A model generated the notes under the pieces. It saw nothing but the letters and a program-made list of their open reading frames with translations, searched no databases and was not told the origin of the DNA. The position numbers were made by a program, and so were the translations under genes. A DNA stretch of 64,000 bases from assembly GCA_013822265.1 (NCBI GenBank), contig PNKD01000003.1, positions 26,199 through 90,198 on the forward strand, written 5' to 3'. The DNA is from Leptothrix sp. (in: b-proteobacteria). GTDB lineage: Bacteria > Pseudomonadota > Gammaproteobacteria > Burkholderiales > Burkholderiaceae_C. Each line of letters opens with the position of its first letter. Positions within the stretch are counted from its first letter, which is position 1. Shown one piece after another: positions 51,369-60,706 of the stretch.

Positions 51369-52609
51369 GGGGGCGCACCCCGGCGCGTGGTCGCGCCGTC
51401 GGGGTGCTGCTGGCGCTGGCCTTCGGCGTGGCCGGCCTGCTCGCCTGGTGGCTGCGCGCCGACGCGCCTGACCCGGACACCACGGCTGCGGCACCGCCGT
51501 TCAGCGACGTGGAGCCATCGCCCACGGCTGCCGGCACCCTGCCGCCGGCACCACCGGCGGCCCGCCCCGGCCCGCCGCTGAGCGCCCTGGGCCGCGCCGA
51601 GCAGGCCGGCCAGCGCGCCCTGTGGGAGGCCCGGCTCGAACGTGCCCGCCATTCGCTCGACGCCTACCGCGCCGCGGCGCAGTACCCGCACGAGTCGCGC
51701 CCCATCGCCGAGCACCCCGACCAGCAACGCCCTTTCGAGCCCATCGCCGAGGAACGCGCGCTGCGAATGCCCGGCGGTGGCAGCGCGGCGCCCGGCGTGC
51801 GACTGCGCACGACGCAGGAGCGCATCTTTGCCAGCGGCCTGGAGAGCAGCCGCGTCACGCTCACGCTGAGCGACGACGCCGGCCGCGCGCTGCCGCTGCG
51901 CGTGAACCGGGCCGTGCTGAAGGAAGTGACGCCCCCCGGCCAGACGGCGCGCACCGCCGAGGTGGCGCTCGACGTCAACGACGCCGGTCGCCAGGGCGAT
52001 GCGGTGGCCGGCGACGGTACGCTGACCGCGTTGATGCAGCCCGGCGCGCAGGGCTTCGGCAGCTTCGCCGGCACGGTGCGGCTGGAGCTGAACCTCGAGC
52101 ACGCCGGCCAGCCCGGCTTCATCTACTTCGACCTCGTCTACACGCCCGAGGTCGCCGGCGCCTGGCTGCCCGGCGTGCGCGAGGCCGCCAGCCCCGCCGG
52201 GCTGGAATTCTTCGTCAAGGCGCGGCTGCTGCTGCCCGGCCGCTACGTCGTCAGCGCACGCATCGACGACGCCGCGGGCAAGCCGCTGGCGCTGGCGCTG
52301 TTCAACGGTGAGGTGGGCCAGGGCGAGGTCGAGTTCAGGCTGCCGGTCTTCGGCAAGCTGCTGCGCGACGGCAAGCCCGTGTTCCCGCTCGTGCTGCGCG
52401 ACATCGAGGCCTTTTTGCTCAAGCCCGACGCCTTCCCCGACCGCGTGATGCTGCCGCGGCGCGTCGGCGTGCAGCACCGCTCGCGCGAGTACGCCCTGGC
52501 CAGCTTCTCCAACGCCGAGTGGGCCAGCGAGGAGCGCACGCGCTACCTCACCGAGTTCGGCAAGGACGTGGCCGAGGCCGAGCAGAAGCTGCGCCAGCTC
52601 GGCCCCTGA
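51365..52609 (+). CDS. membrane-anchored protein with choice-of-anchor-X-like domain
   Basis: A 414-residue protein with an N-terminal membrane helix ([20 protein letters not shown], residues ~11-30), a Pro/Ala-rich stretch to about 70, and an extracytoplasmic region. [20 protein letters not shown] with the following beta-rich segments resembles the choice-of-anchor X domain, an immunoglobulin-like fold; the later part ([20 protein letters not shown]) also looks beta-rich. The ATG overlaps the hydrolase stop (ATGA), so the two are co-translated and probably act together outside the inner membrane, e.g. as chaperone/anchor and hydrolase. The function is unknown. Confidence 0.75.
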   Translation: MRGRTPARGRAVGVLLALAFGVAGLLAWWLRADAPDPDTTAAAPPFSDVEPSPTAAGTLPPAPPAARPGPPLSALGRAEQAGQRALWEARLERARHSLDAYRAAAQYPHESRPIAEHPDQQRPFEPIAEERALRMPGGGSAAPGVRLRTTQERIFASGLESSRVTLTLSDDAGRALPLRVNRAVLKEVTPPGQTARTAEVALDVNDAGRQGDAVAGDGTLTALMQPGAQGFGSFAGTVRLELNLEHAGQPGFIYFDLVYTPEVAGAWLPGVREAASPAGLEFFVKARLLLPGRYVVSARIDDAAGKPLALALFNGEVGQGEVEFRLPVFGKLLRDGKPVFPLVLRDIEAFLLKPDAFPDRVMLPRRVGVQHRSREYALASFSNAEWASEERTRYLTEFGKDVAEAEQKLRQLGP

Positions 52610-52697
52610 TCGGCTCATGATCGGCCCGCCGCGCGCCGCCTTCGGCGCGTGCGCATTCGGTATGCTCGGTGCCCCATCCCCGCCGGAGCCCCGTGCC

Positions 52698-53780
52698 ATG
52701 ACCCGCGTCTTCAACTTCAGCGCCGGCCCCGCCGCCCTGCCCGAAAGCGTGCTGCGCCAGGCCGCCGACGAGATGCTCGACTGGCACGGCAGCGGCATGA
52801 GCGTGATGGAGATGAGCCACCGCGGCAAGGAGTTCATCGCCATCGCCGAAGAAGCCGAGGCGCTGCTGCGCGAGCTGCTGGCCGTGCCCGCGAACTACAA
52901 GGTGCTGTTCATGCAGGGCGGGGCCATCGCCGAGAACGCCATCGTGCCGATGAACATGCTGCGCGGCCACGCTGGCGCCGACTACATCGACACCGGCGAG
53001 TGGAGCAAGAAGTCGCTGAAGGAGGCGCGCAAGTACGGCCGCGTCAACGTCGCCGCCAGCGCCGCCGCCAGCGGCTACACCACGATCCCGCCGCGCGAAG
53101 GCTGGCAGCTCGACCCGAACGCCGCCTACGTGCACATCTGCAGCAACGAGACGATCGGCGGCGTCGAATACCACTTCACGCCCGACGTCGGCAGCGTGCC
53201 GCTGGTGGCCGACATGAGCAGCAGCATCCTGTCGCGCCCGGTCGATGTCGCCAGGTACGGGCTGATCTACGGCGGCGCGCAGAAGAACATCGGCCCGGCC
53301 GGGCTGACCATCGTCATCGTGCGCGAAGACCTGCTGGGCGGCGCGCTGCCGATCACGCCCTCGGCCTTCGACTACAAGGTCGTCGCCGACAACGGCAGCA
53401 TGTACAACACGCCGCCCACCTACGGCATCTACATCGCCGGGCTGGTGTTCAAGTGGATCAAGGCGCGCGGCGGCCTGGCGGCGATGGAGGCGCACAACCG
53501 CGCCAAGGCCGCGCTGCTGTACGACCTTCTCGACCGCACCACTTTCTACTCGGCGCCGGTGGCGCGCGACTGCCGCAGCCTGATGAACGTGCCCTTCAAG
53601 CTCGAGGACGCCGCGCTCGACGATGCCTTCCTCGAGGGCGCCGAGGCCAACGGCATGGTGCAGTTGAAGGGCCACCGCTCGGTGGGCGGCATGCGCGCGT
53701 CGATCTACAACGCCATGCCCATCGAAGGCGTGCAGGCGCTGGTGGCCTACATGCAGGACTTCGAGGCCCGCCATGGTTGA
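52698..53780 (+). CDS. serC: 3-phosphoserine/phosphohydroxythreonine aminotransferase
   Basis: A 360-residue PLP enzyme that makes phosphoserine from 3-phosphohydroxypyruvate, second step of serine synthesis, and acts also in pyridoxal phosphate synthesis. Evidence: [20 protein letters not shown] at the N-terminus, [41 protein letters not shown], and the PLP-lysine in [18 protein letters not shown]. Length matches SerC (~360). A hairpin (CGCGCCG-CCTT-CGGCGCG, 52632-52649) lies in the 88-bp gap before it. Overlaps serA-like by 8 bases. Confidence 0.97.
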   Translation: MTRVFNFSAGPAALPESVLRQAADEMLDWHGSGMSVMEMSHRGKEFIAIAEEAEALLRELLAVPANYKVLFMQGGAIAENAIVPMNMLRGHAGADYIDTGEWSKKSLKEARKYGRVNVAASAAASGYTTIPPREGWQLDPNAAYVHICSNETIGGVEYHFTPDVGSVPLVADMSSSILSRPVDVARYGLIYGGAQKNIGPAGLTIVIVREDLLGGALPITPSAFDYKVVADNGSMYNTPPTYGIYIAGLVFKWIKARGGLAAMEAHNRAKAALLYDLLDRTTFYSAPVARDCRSLMNVPFKLEDAALDDAFLEGAEANGMVQLKGHRSVGGMRASIYNAMPIEGVQALVAYMQDFEARHG

Positions 53781-54972
53781 GGGCACGGCCGGCGCGCGGC
53801 TGCAGGTCCAGCTGCTGAGCAGCATCTCGCCGGTCGGGCTGAAGCGCCTGCCGGCGGAGCGCTATGCGGTCAACCGCTTCGCCGCCGAGCCGGTGGCCAT
53901 CCTGGTGCGCAGCACCGACATGCACGGCATGACGCTGCCGGCCAGCGTCTGCGCCGTGGCGCGTGCCGGGGCCGGCACCAACAACATCCCGGTCGCGTCG
54001 CTCAGCGCGCGCGGCATCCCGGTTTTCAACGCCCCGGGCGCCAACGCCAACGCGGTGAAGGAACTCGTGCTGGCCGGCATGCTGATGGCAGCGCGACACA
54101 TCGCGCCGGCGCTGCACTTCGTGGCCGGGCTGGACATGGCCGCGCCCGACCTCGAGTCGCAGATCGAGAACGGCAAGAAGGCCTTTGCCGGCAGCGAGCT
54201 GCGCGGCCAGACGCTGGGCATCGTCGGCCTGGGCAAGGTGGGCGCGCTGGTGGCCGAGGCCGCCATCTCGCTGGGCATGCAGGTGCTGGGCTACGACCCC
54301 GAGATCACCGTCGACGCCGCCTGGGGCCTGCCTTCGCAGGTGCGGCGCGCCGCCAGCGTCGACGAGGTGCTGCGCGGCGCCAACTTCGTCAGCCTGCACG
54401 TGCCGCTGCTGCCCAGCACACGCGGCCTGGTGGGCGCGGCCAACATCGGCCTGATGAAACCCGGCGCGGTGCTGCTGAACTTCAGCCGCGACGGTGTCGT
54501 CGACAACGCCGCCGTCGTGCAGGCGCTGGGCGCGCAAGGCCTGGGCGGCTATGTCTGCGACTTCCCGCACCTGGGGCTGATCGGCCACCCGCAGGTGGTG
54601 GCGCTGCCCCACCTGGGCGCCAGCTCGCGCGAGGCCGAGGAACAGTGCGCGGTGATGGTCATCGACCAGCTGCGCGCGTTCCTGGAAGACGGTCAGATCA
54701 GCAACGCGGTGAACTTCCCGTCGGTGCAGATGGCGCGCGAGGCGCCGTTCCGCGTCGCCATCGCCAACGCCAACGTGCCCAACATGCTGGGGCAGATCAG
54801 CACCACCATGGCCGGCGCCGGGCTGAACATCCACAACATGGTCAACAAGAGCCGCGGCGAGATGGCCTACACGCTGGTCGATCTGGAGTCGACCGTGGGC
54901 GACGACGTGCTGGCCGCGCTGCGCGCCATCGATGGCGTGCTCTCGGTGCGCTACCTGCCCGCGGCGGGCTGA
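53773..54972 (+). CDS. serA: phosphoglycerate dehydrogenase (D-2-hydroxyacid dehydrogenase with ACT domain)
   Basis: A 399-residue dehydrogenase. Catalytic and NAD domains: [42 protein letters not shown] motif [17 protein letters not shown], active-site Arg in [10 protein letters not shown] and His in [17 protein letters not shown]-terminal ACT domain (about 325-399, [20 protein letters not shown]) probably binds serine for feedback inhibition. It lacks the extra intervening domain of long SerA, so is the short type as in E. coli. The start lies inside the serC end (CCATGGTTGA), strong evidence that it performs the preceding step in serine synthesis. Confidence 0.94.
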   Translation: MVEGTAGARLQVQLLSSISPVGLKRLPAERYAVNRFAAEPVAILVRSTDMHGMTLPASVCAVARAGAGTNNIPVASLSARGIPVFNAPGANANAVKELVLAGMLMAARHIAPALHFVAGLDMAAPDLESQIENGKKAFAGSELRGQTLGIVGLGKVGALVAEAAISLGMQVLGYDPEITVDAAWGLPSQVRRAASVDEVLRGANFVSLHVPLLPSTRGLVGAANIGLMKPGAVLLNFSRDGVVDNAAVVQALGAQGLGGYVCDFPHLGLIGHPQVVALPHLGASSREAEEQCAVMVIDQLRAFLEDGQISNAVNFPSVQMAREAPFRVAIANANVPNMLGQISTTMAGAGLNIHNMVNKSRGEMAYTLVDLESTVGDDVLAALRAIDGVLSVRYLPAAG

Positions 54973-55761
54973 ATGGCCGACGACGCCGGCGGCCCGCCGC
55001 GCCTGCAGGTCGACGCCGCCGGCTGCGCCACCGTCACGCTGCAGCGCCCGCGCCACCGCAACCGCCTGCACCGCGAAGACCTGCTGGCGCTGCAGGCGCA
55101 GTTCGCACAGGCCGCCGCGAACCCCGCCGTGCGCCTGCTGGTGCTGACGGCCACCGGCGCGGTGTTCTGCGCCGGCTTCCACCTCGGCGAACTGGAAGCC
55201 AGCAGCGCCGCAGACGCCGTCAGCGCCGACCCGCAGCTCTTTGAGCACACCGTCGACGCGCTGGAGGCCCTGCCGCTGCCCACCGTGGCGCGGCTCAACG
55301 GCAGCGTCTACGGCGGCGCCACCGACCTGGCGCTGGCCTGCGACTTCCGCGTCGGCGTGGCCGGCATGGAACTGCGCATGCCGGCGGCGCGGCTGGGCCT
55401 GCACTACTACCCGCGCGGCCTGCAGCGCTACGTCACGCGGCTGGGGCTGCAGGCAGCCAAGCGCCTGTTCCTGCTGGCCGAGGCGGCGCCGGCCGACGAG
55501 CTGCTGCGCATCGGCTACCTCGACGCCGTGGTGGAGCCCGCGGCGCTGGACGCCGCCGTGGCGCGCCTGGCGCAGGCGCTGGAGGCCGGCGCGCCGTTGG
55601 CGCTGCGCGGCATGAAGCAGTCGCTCAACGAGATCGCGCGCGGCGTCTTCGACGCGGCTGCAGTGGAAGAGCGAATGCAGCGCTGCGCCACCAGCGACGA
55701 CCTGCGCGAGGGGCTGGCTGCTTTCGCGGCGAAGCGGCGCCCTTCCTTCACCGGGCGCTGA
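54973..55761 (+). CDS. enoyl-CoA hydratase/isomerase family protein (atypical crotonase)
   Basis: A 262-residue crotonase-fold protein. Family motifs are ATGAVFCAGFHLGELEA (oxyanion region), ARLNGSVYGGATDLALACDF and the C-terminal SLNEIARGVFDAAAVEER. However, where hydratases have the catalytic Glu in an Ala/Pro-Glu-x-x-x-Gly context, this protein has MPAARLGL (Ala), and the second Glu position appears as Arg in LQAAKRLFLL; so standard enoyl-CoA hydration is unlikely. A different crotonase reaction (isomerase, hydrolase, decarboxylase) is possible. It starts directly after the serA stop, in the same operon. Confidence 0.88.
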   Translation: MADDAGGPPRLQVDAAGCATVTLQRPRHRNRLHREDLLALQAQFAQAAANPAVRLLVLTATGAVFCAGFHLGELEASSAADAVSADPQLFEHTVDALEALPLPTVARLNGSVYGGATDLALACDFRVGVAGMELRMPAARLGLHYYPRGLQRYVTRLGLQAAKRLFLLAEAAPADELLRIGYLDAVVEPAALDAAVARLAQALEAGAPLALRGMKQSLNEIARGVFDAAAVEERMQRCATSDDLREGLAAFAAKRRPSFTGR

Positions 55762-55960
55762 TCAGCGCAGGCGATGGTTCCAGCTCGTTGCACGGCGGCC
55801 GACGCCTTGCGGCCATCAGCAGTCATAGCCGTTGTGTCTCCATAGCGGACAGCCCTCATCGATGTCGACACGATCATGGGCACGCCGTGGGGCACTTCCG
55901 ACATGCCCCGCCGAAAGCCCACAGACCGACACCGCGAATTGCTCAGGCAAGGCGAGCCGG

Positions 55961-56377
55961 TCAGTTACGGGACGACGGCCGAAACATCTCACGGTGCAAG
56001 CCCCAATGCTCGACCGCGGCGATCAGTACGCTCGATTCGCCGTCGTCAACATGCGCGTCGACTTCTGTAAGTTCGACACACAAGCGCAGCAACTTCCGCC
56101 GTAGCGCGGAATCCTGGACTTCACCCATCAGGTCCGCCAGCGTGCGCTCGTCCACCGGGCAGGCGTCGGCCCACTTCAACTGGTCGCTGGAGAGCAGATC
56201 CTCGCAGAAGGTGTCCAGCAGTGCGTGCAACTCATGCCGCGCCAGACCCAACCGCTCATGCACGGCAAGGCGGTCGAGCCACTTGATCTCAGCGTCGCCG
56301 ATGTCGCCATCGGCGACCACCGTCAGTGCGACGATGCGGGCTGCGGCCTGCGGGCTGTTCACGGGATAACTGCGCAT
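55961..56377 (-). CDS. TerB-like protein, copy 1
   Basis: A 138-residue helical protein resembling TerB/DjlA-type tellurite-resistance domains: RSYPVNSPQAAARIVALTVV at the N-terminus and acidic helices such as ADGDIGDAEIKWLDRLAVHE and ELTEVDAHVDDGES. It is clearly paralogous to the protein at 61872-62306, which shares RSYPxNSPxAAARIVAL. The second of two ATGs (56380, 56377) was preferred because the paralogue starts at the same spot and GGAG has 7-base spacing. Function unknown; TerB-like proteins bind metal and membranes in stress responses. Upstream region 55762-55960 (199 bp) shows no gene. Confidence 0.8.
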   Translation of the reverse strand: MRSYPVNSPQAAARIVALTVVADGDIGDAEIKWLDRLAVHERLGLARHELHALLDTFCEDLLSSDQLKWADACPVDERTLADLMGEVQDSALRRKLLRLCVELTEVDAHVDDGESSVLIAAVEHWGLHREMFRPSSRN

Positions 56378-56410
56378 CATGGGTCTCCCTTGGGTGCTGC
56401 GGGTCGCGGG

Positions 56411-56677
56411 TCAGTCGAAGATGTTGCTCAGCCAGGACTTCTTGCGGTTGCCCTGCTGGCCTCGACCATGCTCGTAGTCGGAGTCTGCGAATTGCGGCTG
56501 CGATTGCACGGCCGCGTTGACGGCCGGGGCTGGCGTCATCGCTGCCGATCGCTCGATCAGCTTGTCGAGTTCGCCGCGGTCCAGCCAGACTCCGCGGCAT
56601 TGCGGGCAGTAGTCAATCTCGACGCCCTGGCGATCGCTCATCACGAGTGCGGTGTCGGTGCAGGTGGGGCATTTCAT
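56411..56677 (-). CDS. zinc ribbon protein, TFIIB-type (zf-TFIIB)
   Basis: An 88-residue protein with a CxxC...CxxC ribbon in its first 30 residues: MKCPTCTDTALVMSD and DYCPQCRGVWLDRGELDKLI, the standard zf-TFIIB motif including WLDRGELDKL. The rest is a low-complexity Gln-rich region ending GRGQQGNRKKSWLSNIFD, a basic tail. Such proteins bind zinc; the function is unknown. ATG 56677 (MKCPTC) was chosen over an upstream Met because the family begins with the first Cys pair. Lies 34 bp before the TerB-like gene start and 21 bp after the BI-1 gene stop, probably one operon. Confidence 0.9.
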   Translation of the reverse strand: MKCPTCTDTALVMSDRQGVEIDYCPQCRGVWLDRGELDKLIERSAAMTPAPAVNAAVQSQPQFADSDYEHGRGQQGNRKKSWLSNIFD

Positions 56678-56697
56678 GGGGTGTTCCTGGTGAGGGT

Positions 56698-57414
56698 TCA
56701 TTCGTCCGAGCTGCCGAAGCCGAACAGGCTGAGCAGGCTCGTGAACAGGTTGAAGATCGAGACGTACAGCCCGACGGTGGCCAGCACGTAGTTGGTTTCG
56801 CCGCCGGTGACGATGCGACTGGTTTCGAACAGGATCAGGCCGGCCGACAGCAGTGCCACCATCGCGGCGACGGCCAGGCCCAGCGCAGGCATCTGCAGGA
56901 ACACCGCGCCAAGGCCCGCGATCAGCGCGATGACCATGCCGGCGAACAGAAAGCCGCCCATGAAGCTGAAGTCGCGCCGCGTCGTCAGCCCCCAGGCCGA
57001 CAAGGCCAGGAAGGTGGCACCCGTGGCCGCCAGGACCATCGTCACGACCTGCGCACCGCCGGGCAAGGCCAACGACTTGGCCAGCACCGGCCCCAGCGAG
57101 TAGCCCATGAAACCCGTCAGCGCGAACACCGCCGGCAAGGCCCAGCCGCTGTTCTTGAACTTGTAGACGGCGAAGAGCAGGCCGAAGTAGCCGCCCAGGG
57201 TGAGCAGGATGCCCGGCGCCGGCAGCTGGAACGCCACGCTGGCAGCAGCGATAGCCGCGCTGAACAGCAGCGTCATCGACAGCAAGGCGTAGGTGTTGCG
57301 CAGCACACGGCTCGTACCGGCGACATCCGCGGGTGTCGCGTTGCCTGCGGCGATCGGCGCCGAATGCGCGGTCTCCGGGCGAGTGGTCGAGGGGATGGGC
57401 GTCATGGAGTTCAT
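56698..57414 (-). CDS. Bax inhibitor-1/YccA family membrane protein
   Basis: A 238-residue membrane protein with about seven helices after a ~35-residue disordered N-terminus. Recognisable BI-1 features are LRNTYALLSMTLLFSAAIAA, the ALTGFMGYSLGPVL helix and the C-terminal GLYVSIFNLFTSLLSLFGF ending in an acidic tail. In E. coli, YccA guards SecY from FtsH and family members leak Ca2+/protons; the exact role here is unknown. Met at 57414 or 57405 may start it; AGGA lies ahead of the first. It follows the HPF-like gene by 27 bp. Confidence 0.94.
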   Translation of the reverse strand: MNSMTPIPSTTRPETAHSAPIAAGNATPADVAGTSRVLRNTYALLSMTLLFSAAIAAASVAFQLPAPGILLTLGGYFGLLFAVYKFKNSGWALPAVFALTGFMGYSLGPVLAKSLALPGGAQVVTMVLAATGATFLALSAWGLTTRRDFSFMGGFLFAGMVIALIAGLGAVFLQMPALGLAVAAMVALLSAGLILFETSRIVTGGETNYVLATVGLYVSIFNLFTSLLSLFGFGSSDE

Positions 57415-57441
57415 GGTGTCGAGTCCTGGGGTCGTTGGAGT

Positions 57442-57783
57442 TCAGCGTTCGTGACTGATGAAGCGTTGGCGCATGCGGCGCGAGTCACTGCCGCGGCGCC
57501 ACAGGCGCATCAGGAACCGCGCGGCACGCGCCAGCGCGTTGTCCAGCGCCGTGCGCCAGTCGCTGGCCACGGAGGCAACGACCACCGACCCGGCGCCATC
57601 GGTCCGGAGTTCCACCTGGCAGCGCTTGTCGATGCCGCCGCGCGGTCCGTTCACGTCCGACATCTGCACCTCGGCGCGTGGCACGAGCCAGCCCAGGCGT
57701 CGCAGCACGAAGCGCACGCGGCGTTCGGTCAGGTCGCGCAAGTCAGTGGCGTGCGGATGGCGGGACTTGAAGAGCACTTGCAT
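57442..57783 (-). CDS. HPF/RaiA family ribosome-associated protein
   Basis: A 113-residue protein resembling short hibernation-promoting factor/RaiA proteins: MQVLFKSRHPHATDLRDLTE, then VRFVLRRLGWLVPRAEVQMS, DVNGPRGGIDKRCQVELRT and the C-terminal helix SDWRTALDNALARAARFLMR. The DxNGPRGGxDKxC segment is typical of a subgroup in Burkholderiales. By family it may bind the 30S subunit and stabilise idle ribosomes. First gene of the minus-strand run to 55961; divergent from the DUF3616 gene, with a 186-bp region between. Confidence 0.88.
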   Translation of the reverse strand: MQVLFKSRHPHATDLRDLTERRVRFVLRRLGWLVPRAEVQMSDVNGPRGGIDKRCQVELRTDGAGSVVVASVASDWRTALDNALARAARFLMRLWRRGSDSRRMRQRFISHER

Positions 57784-57969
57784 CACGGATCTCCATCGGT
57801 TGAGGGACAGTCGGAATGTGGGGTACCTGGCGGTTCTGGAAAAGCAGTCTTTCAAGAACGCGAACATCGGATGGCGCTTCGGCCGCAGACTTCGGGGTTT
57901 GGCGGCTCCGGCCGGCACGCGGTGCAGCACGCGAGCCTTCTGGCACGTCACCCTTTGGAGAAGCACCCG

Positions 57970-59058
57970 ATGCCCAACGCTCGAACCGCCAACGCCGTCC
58001 GTCTGGAGTTCGCTCCTGACTCCTTGGTTCAATCCAATCTGTCCGGTGCGGCCTTCACCGGCGAATGGCTCTGGGTGGCGGGCGACGAAGCCTGCGGCCT
58101 GGACCGCCTGCGCCTGCTCGACCCCGTGGGGCGAGAAGCCTTGCGTTTCGGCGAGGTGCGCGACTTCCCGCTTGCCGATCTGCTGGACCTGCCCGGCACG
58201 GCCGGGGAAGAGGCCGATCTGGAAGGCATGGCCGTGGCCGACGGCTTCCTCTGGGTGGTCGGCTCGCACGGCCTGAAGCGCAAGAACGCCAAGCCGGACC
58301 GAGGCGATGCCGACAACGCCAAGCGGCTGGCGAAGGTGACGCTGGACGGCAATCGTCGCCTGCTGGCCTGCCTGCCCATCGAGCCTGACGCCCAGGGTGA
58401 GCCCTGCCTGGTACGGCAGGCCCAGGACGGCCGACGGGCGCTGCGCCTGAAGGGCGATGCGCAAACGAACCTGCTCACCCGTGTTCTCGTCGATGACCCC
58501 CACTTCGGGCCCTACATGGCCATCCCGGGCAAGGACAACGGCTTCGACATCGAAGGCCTGGCCGTGGACGGCCGCCGGCTGCTGCTCGGCTTGCGCGGCC
58601 CGGTGCTGCGCGGCTGGTCGGCGCTGCTCGAGATCGCGGTGGAGGCCCGCGGTGATCAGCTGCGACTGGCGCCCCTGGACGACGGCGGCACGCTGGTCCG
58701 CAAGCATTTCCTGCAGCTCGCCGGCCTGGGCGTGCGCGACCTGCACTTCTCCGGCGACGACCTCTACATCCTGGCCGGCCCGACGATGGTGCTGAACGGC
58801 GACATCCGCGTCTTCAAGTGGCCTGCCGCCCGGCCCTTGCTGGCCGCCAACCGCCAGCCGGTGCGATTCGAGTCGGCGCTGACCGAGTCGGTGCCCCTGC
58901 CACATGGCCGCGGCACCGACCGCGCCGAGGCCATCTGCGACCTGCCGCCGGCGCTGTCAGGCGGCAAGGCGCGCTGGCTCGTGCTGTACGACGCGCCAGG
59001 CACCGATCGCAAGGAGGGCGAGCACACCGTCTTCGGTGACCTGCTGCGCCACGATTGA
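57970..59058 (+). CDS. DUF3616 domain-containing protein
   Basis: A 362-residue soluble protein with a DUF3616 pattern: DLEGMAVADGFLWVVGSHGL, KDNGFDIEGLAVDGRRLLLG, LRGPVLRGWSALLEIAVEA, and LAGLGVRDLHFSGDDLYILA. Repeated acidic-E-G-hydrophobic segments suggest a beta-propeller-like fold. No signal peptide is seen. Function unknown. ATG 57970 begins MPNARTANAVRLEFAPDS; an open frame extends upstream but is antisense to the HPF-like gene. Surrounded by stress-type genes. Confidence 0.85.
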   Translation: MPNARTANAVRLEFAPDSLVQSNLSGAAFTGEWLWVAGDEACGLDRLRLLDPVGREALRFGEVRDFPLADLLDLPGTAGEEADLEGMAVADGFLWVVGSHGLKRKNAKPDRGDADNAKRLAKVTLDGNRRLLACLPIEPDAQGEPCLVRQAQDGRRALRLKGDAQTNLLTRVLVDDPHFGPYMAIPGKDNGFDIEGLAVDGRRLLLGLRGPVLRGWSALLEIAVEARGDQLRLAPLDDGGTLVRKHFLQLAGLGVRDLHFSGDDLYILAGPTMVLNGDIRVFKWPAARPLLAANRQPVRFESALTESVPLPHGRGTDRAEAICDLPPALSGGKARWLVLYDAPGTDRKEGEHTVFGDLLRHD

Positions 59059-59174
59059 AATCGTCCGCCCCGGTCTGTCTTGGCCGCCTGGGCGAACTGG
59101 CCCGAGCGGCGCACGAGGCTGCAGCCGGATCGCTGTTTGAAGTCACTGTCAGCTCTGTTTCACGGCAATCAAGA

Positions 59175-59693
59175 ATGGAAATACTCCTTTCAAGGGTCGG
59201 GTCGCTGCTCTACGGCATGAGATTCACCATGCTGTTCTTCTACGTCGGTCTGGTAGGAATCATTTTCGGAGTTCTCGGAAAGTTCCTGCTGGAAACCTAC
59301 AAGCTGATGAACACCCTGCTGTTCGGCGAACTCGAGAAGATCGACCTGATCATCAAGGTGCTCGAGCTGGTGGACATGACGATGGTCGCGCAGCTGGTCT
59401 GGGTGGTGGCACTCGCCGGCGTGTCGCTCTTCGTGACCACGGGGCACTTCGACAAGAAGGACATGAAGAAGCCCGACTGGCTCGACCACGTCAACACCTA
59501 CAACCTGAAGTTGAAGCTCGCGTTCGCCATCATCTCGATCTCTGGCGTGCATGCCTTGAAGACCTACCTGAGTGGCGACCTGAGTTTGGAAGACATCCAG
59601 ATCGTGACGATGGTGGCGGTCATCCATTTCACCTTCGTGCTCTCCGCCATCGGCATTTCCTTTGCTGAGCGTTTGACTCGGGAGAAGACCTGA
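59175..59693 (+). CDS. YqhA family (UPF0114) membrane protein
   Basis: A 172-residue membrane protein with about four helices: residues ~14-40 (MRFTMLFFYVGLVGIIFGVL), ~75-95 (MTMVAQLVWVVALAGVSLFV), ~115-135 and ~150-170. Conserved YqhA features are LLYGMRFTMLFFY, LVDMTMVAQLV and WLDHVNTYNLKLKLAFAIIS. Function is unknown. Its first codons (GAA ATA CTC CTT TCA AGG) use rare codons and lower G+C than neighbours, possibly a sign of transfer or of a start-region optimisation. Start 59175 is the first Met after the 116-bp gap; the next gene starts 15 bp after its stop. Confidence 0.92.
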   Translation: MEILLSRVGSLLYGMRFTMLFFYVGLVGIIFGVLGKFLLETYKLMNTLLFGELEKIDLIIKVLELVDMTMVAQLVWVVALAGVSLFVTTGHFDKKDMKKPDWLDHVNTYNLKLKLAFAIISISGVHALKTYLSGDLSLEDIQIVTMVAVIHFTFVLSAIGISFAERLTREKT

Positions 59694-59707
59694 GCGCGCC
59701 CGGGGCC

Positions 59708-60706
59708 ATGGCCGCTCTCCCGGAGATCGACCCCGCATCTGCGCTGCAGTTCATCGTCAATGCGGCGGCGGGCAGCAGCGACGCGGAAGCGAAGCGCGAA
59801 GTCGTCGAAGCCGCGCTGCGGACGGGTGGACGGCGAGGTGACTTGCTGTTCTGCAGCCCCGCCGAGTTGACCCGCGTGTCTCACCAGGCCGCGGCAAGGG
59901 CGATCGCCACCCGCACTGCCGTGGTCGCCGTCGGTGGCGACGGCACCCTCAACACGGTGGCGCAGGCCGCACACGCCGCAGGCTGCGCCATGGGCGTGGT
60001 GCCACAGGGCACGTTCAACTACTTTGCCCGCACGCACGGCATACCCGCAGACCCGGCCGATGCCGTCCGCCTGCTGCTGCTTGCGGCGCCTGCGCCGGTT
60101 CAAGTGGCCGGCATCAACGAACGAGTGTTCCTGGTCAACGCCAGCCTCGGGCTCTATCCCGACCTGCTGGAAGACCGGGAAGCCTACAAGGCCCGCTTCG
60201 GTCGCAGCCGCTGGGTGGCGTTCGTGGCAGCCTGTGCGACTTTGCTGCGTGCGCAGAGCCGCTTGCGATTGCACATCGAGATGGGTGGCAAGGTGCGCGA
60301 CATGCAGACCTTGACGCTCTTCGTGGGCAACAACCGCCTGCAGCTGCAGCAGTTCGGCGCGGAGCCCGATGACACCCTCGCCGGCACGCCAGGCGACGGC
60401 AGCATGGCCGCGCTCGTACTACGGCCTATCGGAACGCTGTCGATGATCGGCCTGATGCTGCATGGCGCCATGGGCAGGCTGGGTGAAGCTGCAGGCGTCG
60501 AGCGCTTCGAGTTCGAGCACCTGGTGGTGCGGCCTACGCTGCCGCAGGGCCGCAGCGGGGTGAAGGTGGCCTTCGATGGCGAAGTGACGATGATGCGCGC
60601 ACCGCTGGACTTCCGGGTGCTGGCCAAACCACTGTACCTGCTGATGCCACAGCGCGACGCTGCCGTTGTCGACGCCCGATCCAGCGCCGAAGGGGCAGCG
60701 CCTTGA
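59708..60706 (+). CDS. diacylglycerol kinase family lipid kinase
   Basis: A 332-residue DAGK catalytic-domain protein (YegS/DgkB type). Signature motifs are INAAAGSS-like FIVNAAAGSSDAEAK near the start, the ATP-binding AVVAVGGDGTLNTVAQAA (GGDGT at about 77-81) and GVVPQGTFNYFARTHGIP, plus the C-terminal VKVAFDGEVTMMRAPLDFRV. It transfers phosphate to a lipid hydroxyl (diacylglycerol or sphingosine-like). Its stop is overlapped by the TTG start of a metallophosphoesterase (TTGA), pairing a lipid kinase with a phosphatase. Confidence 0.9.
   Translation: MAALPEIDPASALQFIVNAAAGSSDAEAKREVVEAALRTGGRRGDLLFCSPAELTRVSHQAAARAIATRTAVVAVGGDGTLNTVAQAAHAAGCAMGVVPQGTFNYFARTHGIPADPADAVRLLLLAAPAPVQVAGINERVFLVNASLGLYPDLLEDREAYKARFGRSRWVAFVAACATLLRAQSRLRLHIEMGGKVRDMQTLTLFVGNNRLQLQQFGAEPDDTLAGTPGDGSMAALVLRPIGTLSMIGLMLHGAMGRLGEAAGVERFEFEHLVVRPTLPQGRSGVKVAFDGEVTMMRAPLDFRVLAKPLYLLMPQRDAAVVDARSSAEGAAP

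Noticed and set aside
55762..55960. Short frames between the crotonase and TerB-like copy 1, including one of 64 codons from 55876
   Set aside because: No ribosome site, weak codon bias, and overlap with the TerB-like gene in antisense; I see nothing definite here.
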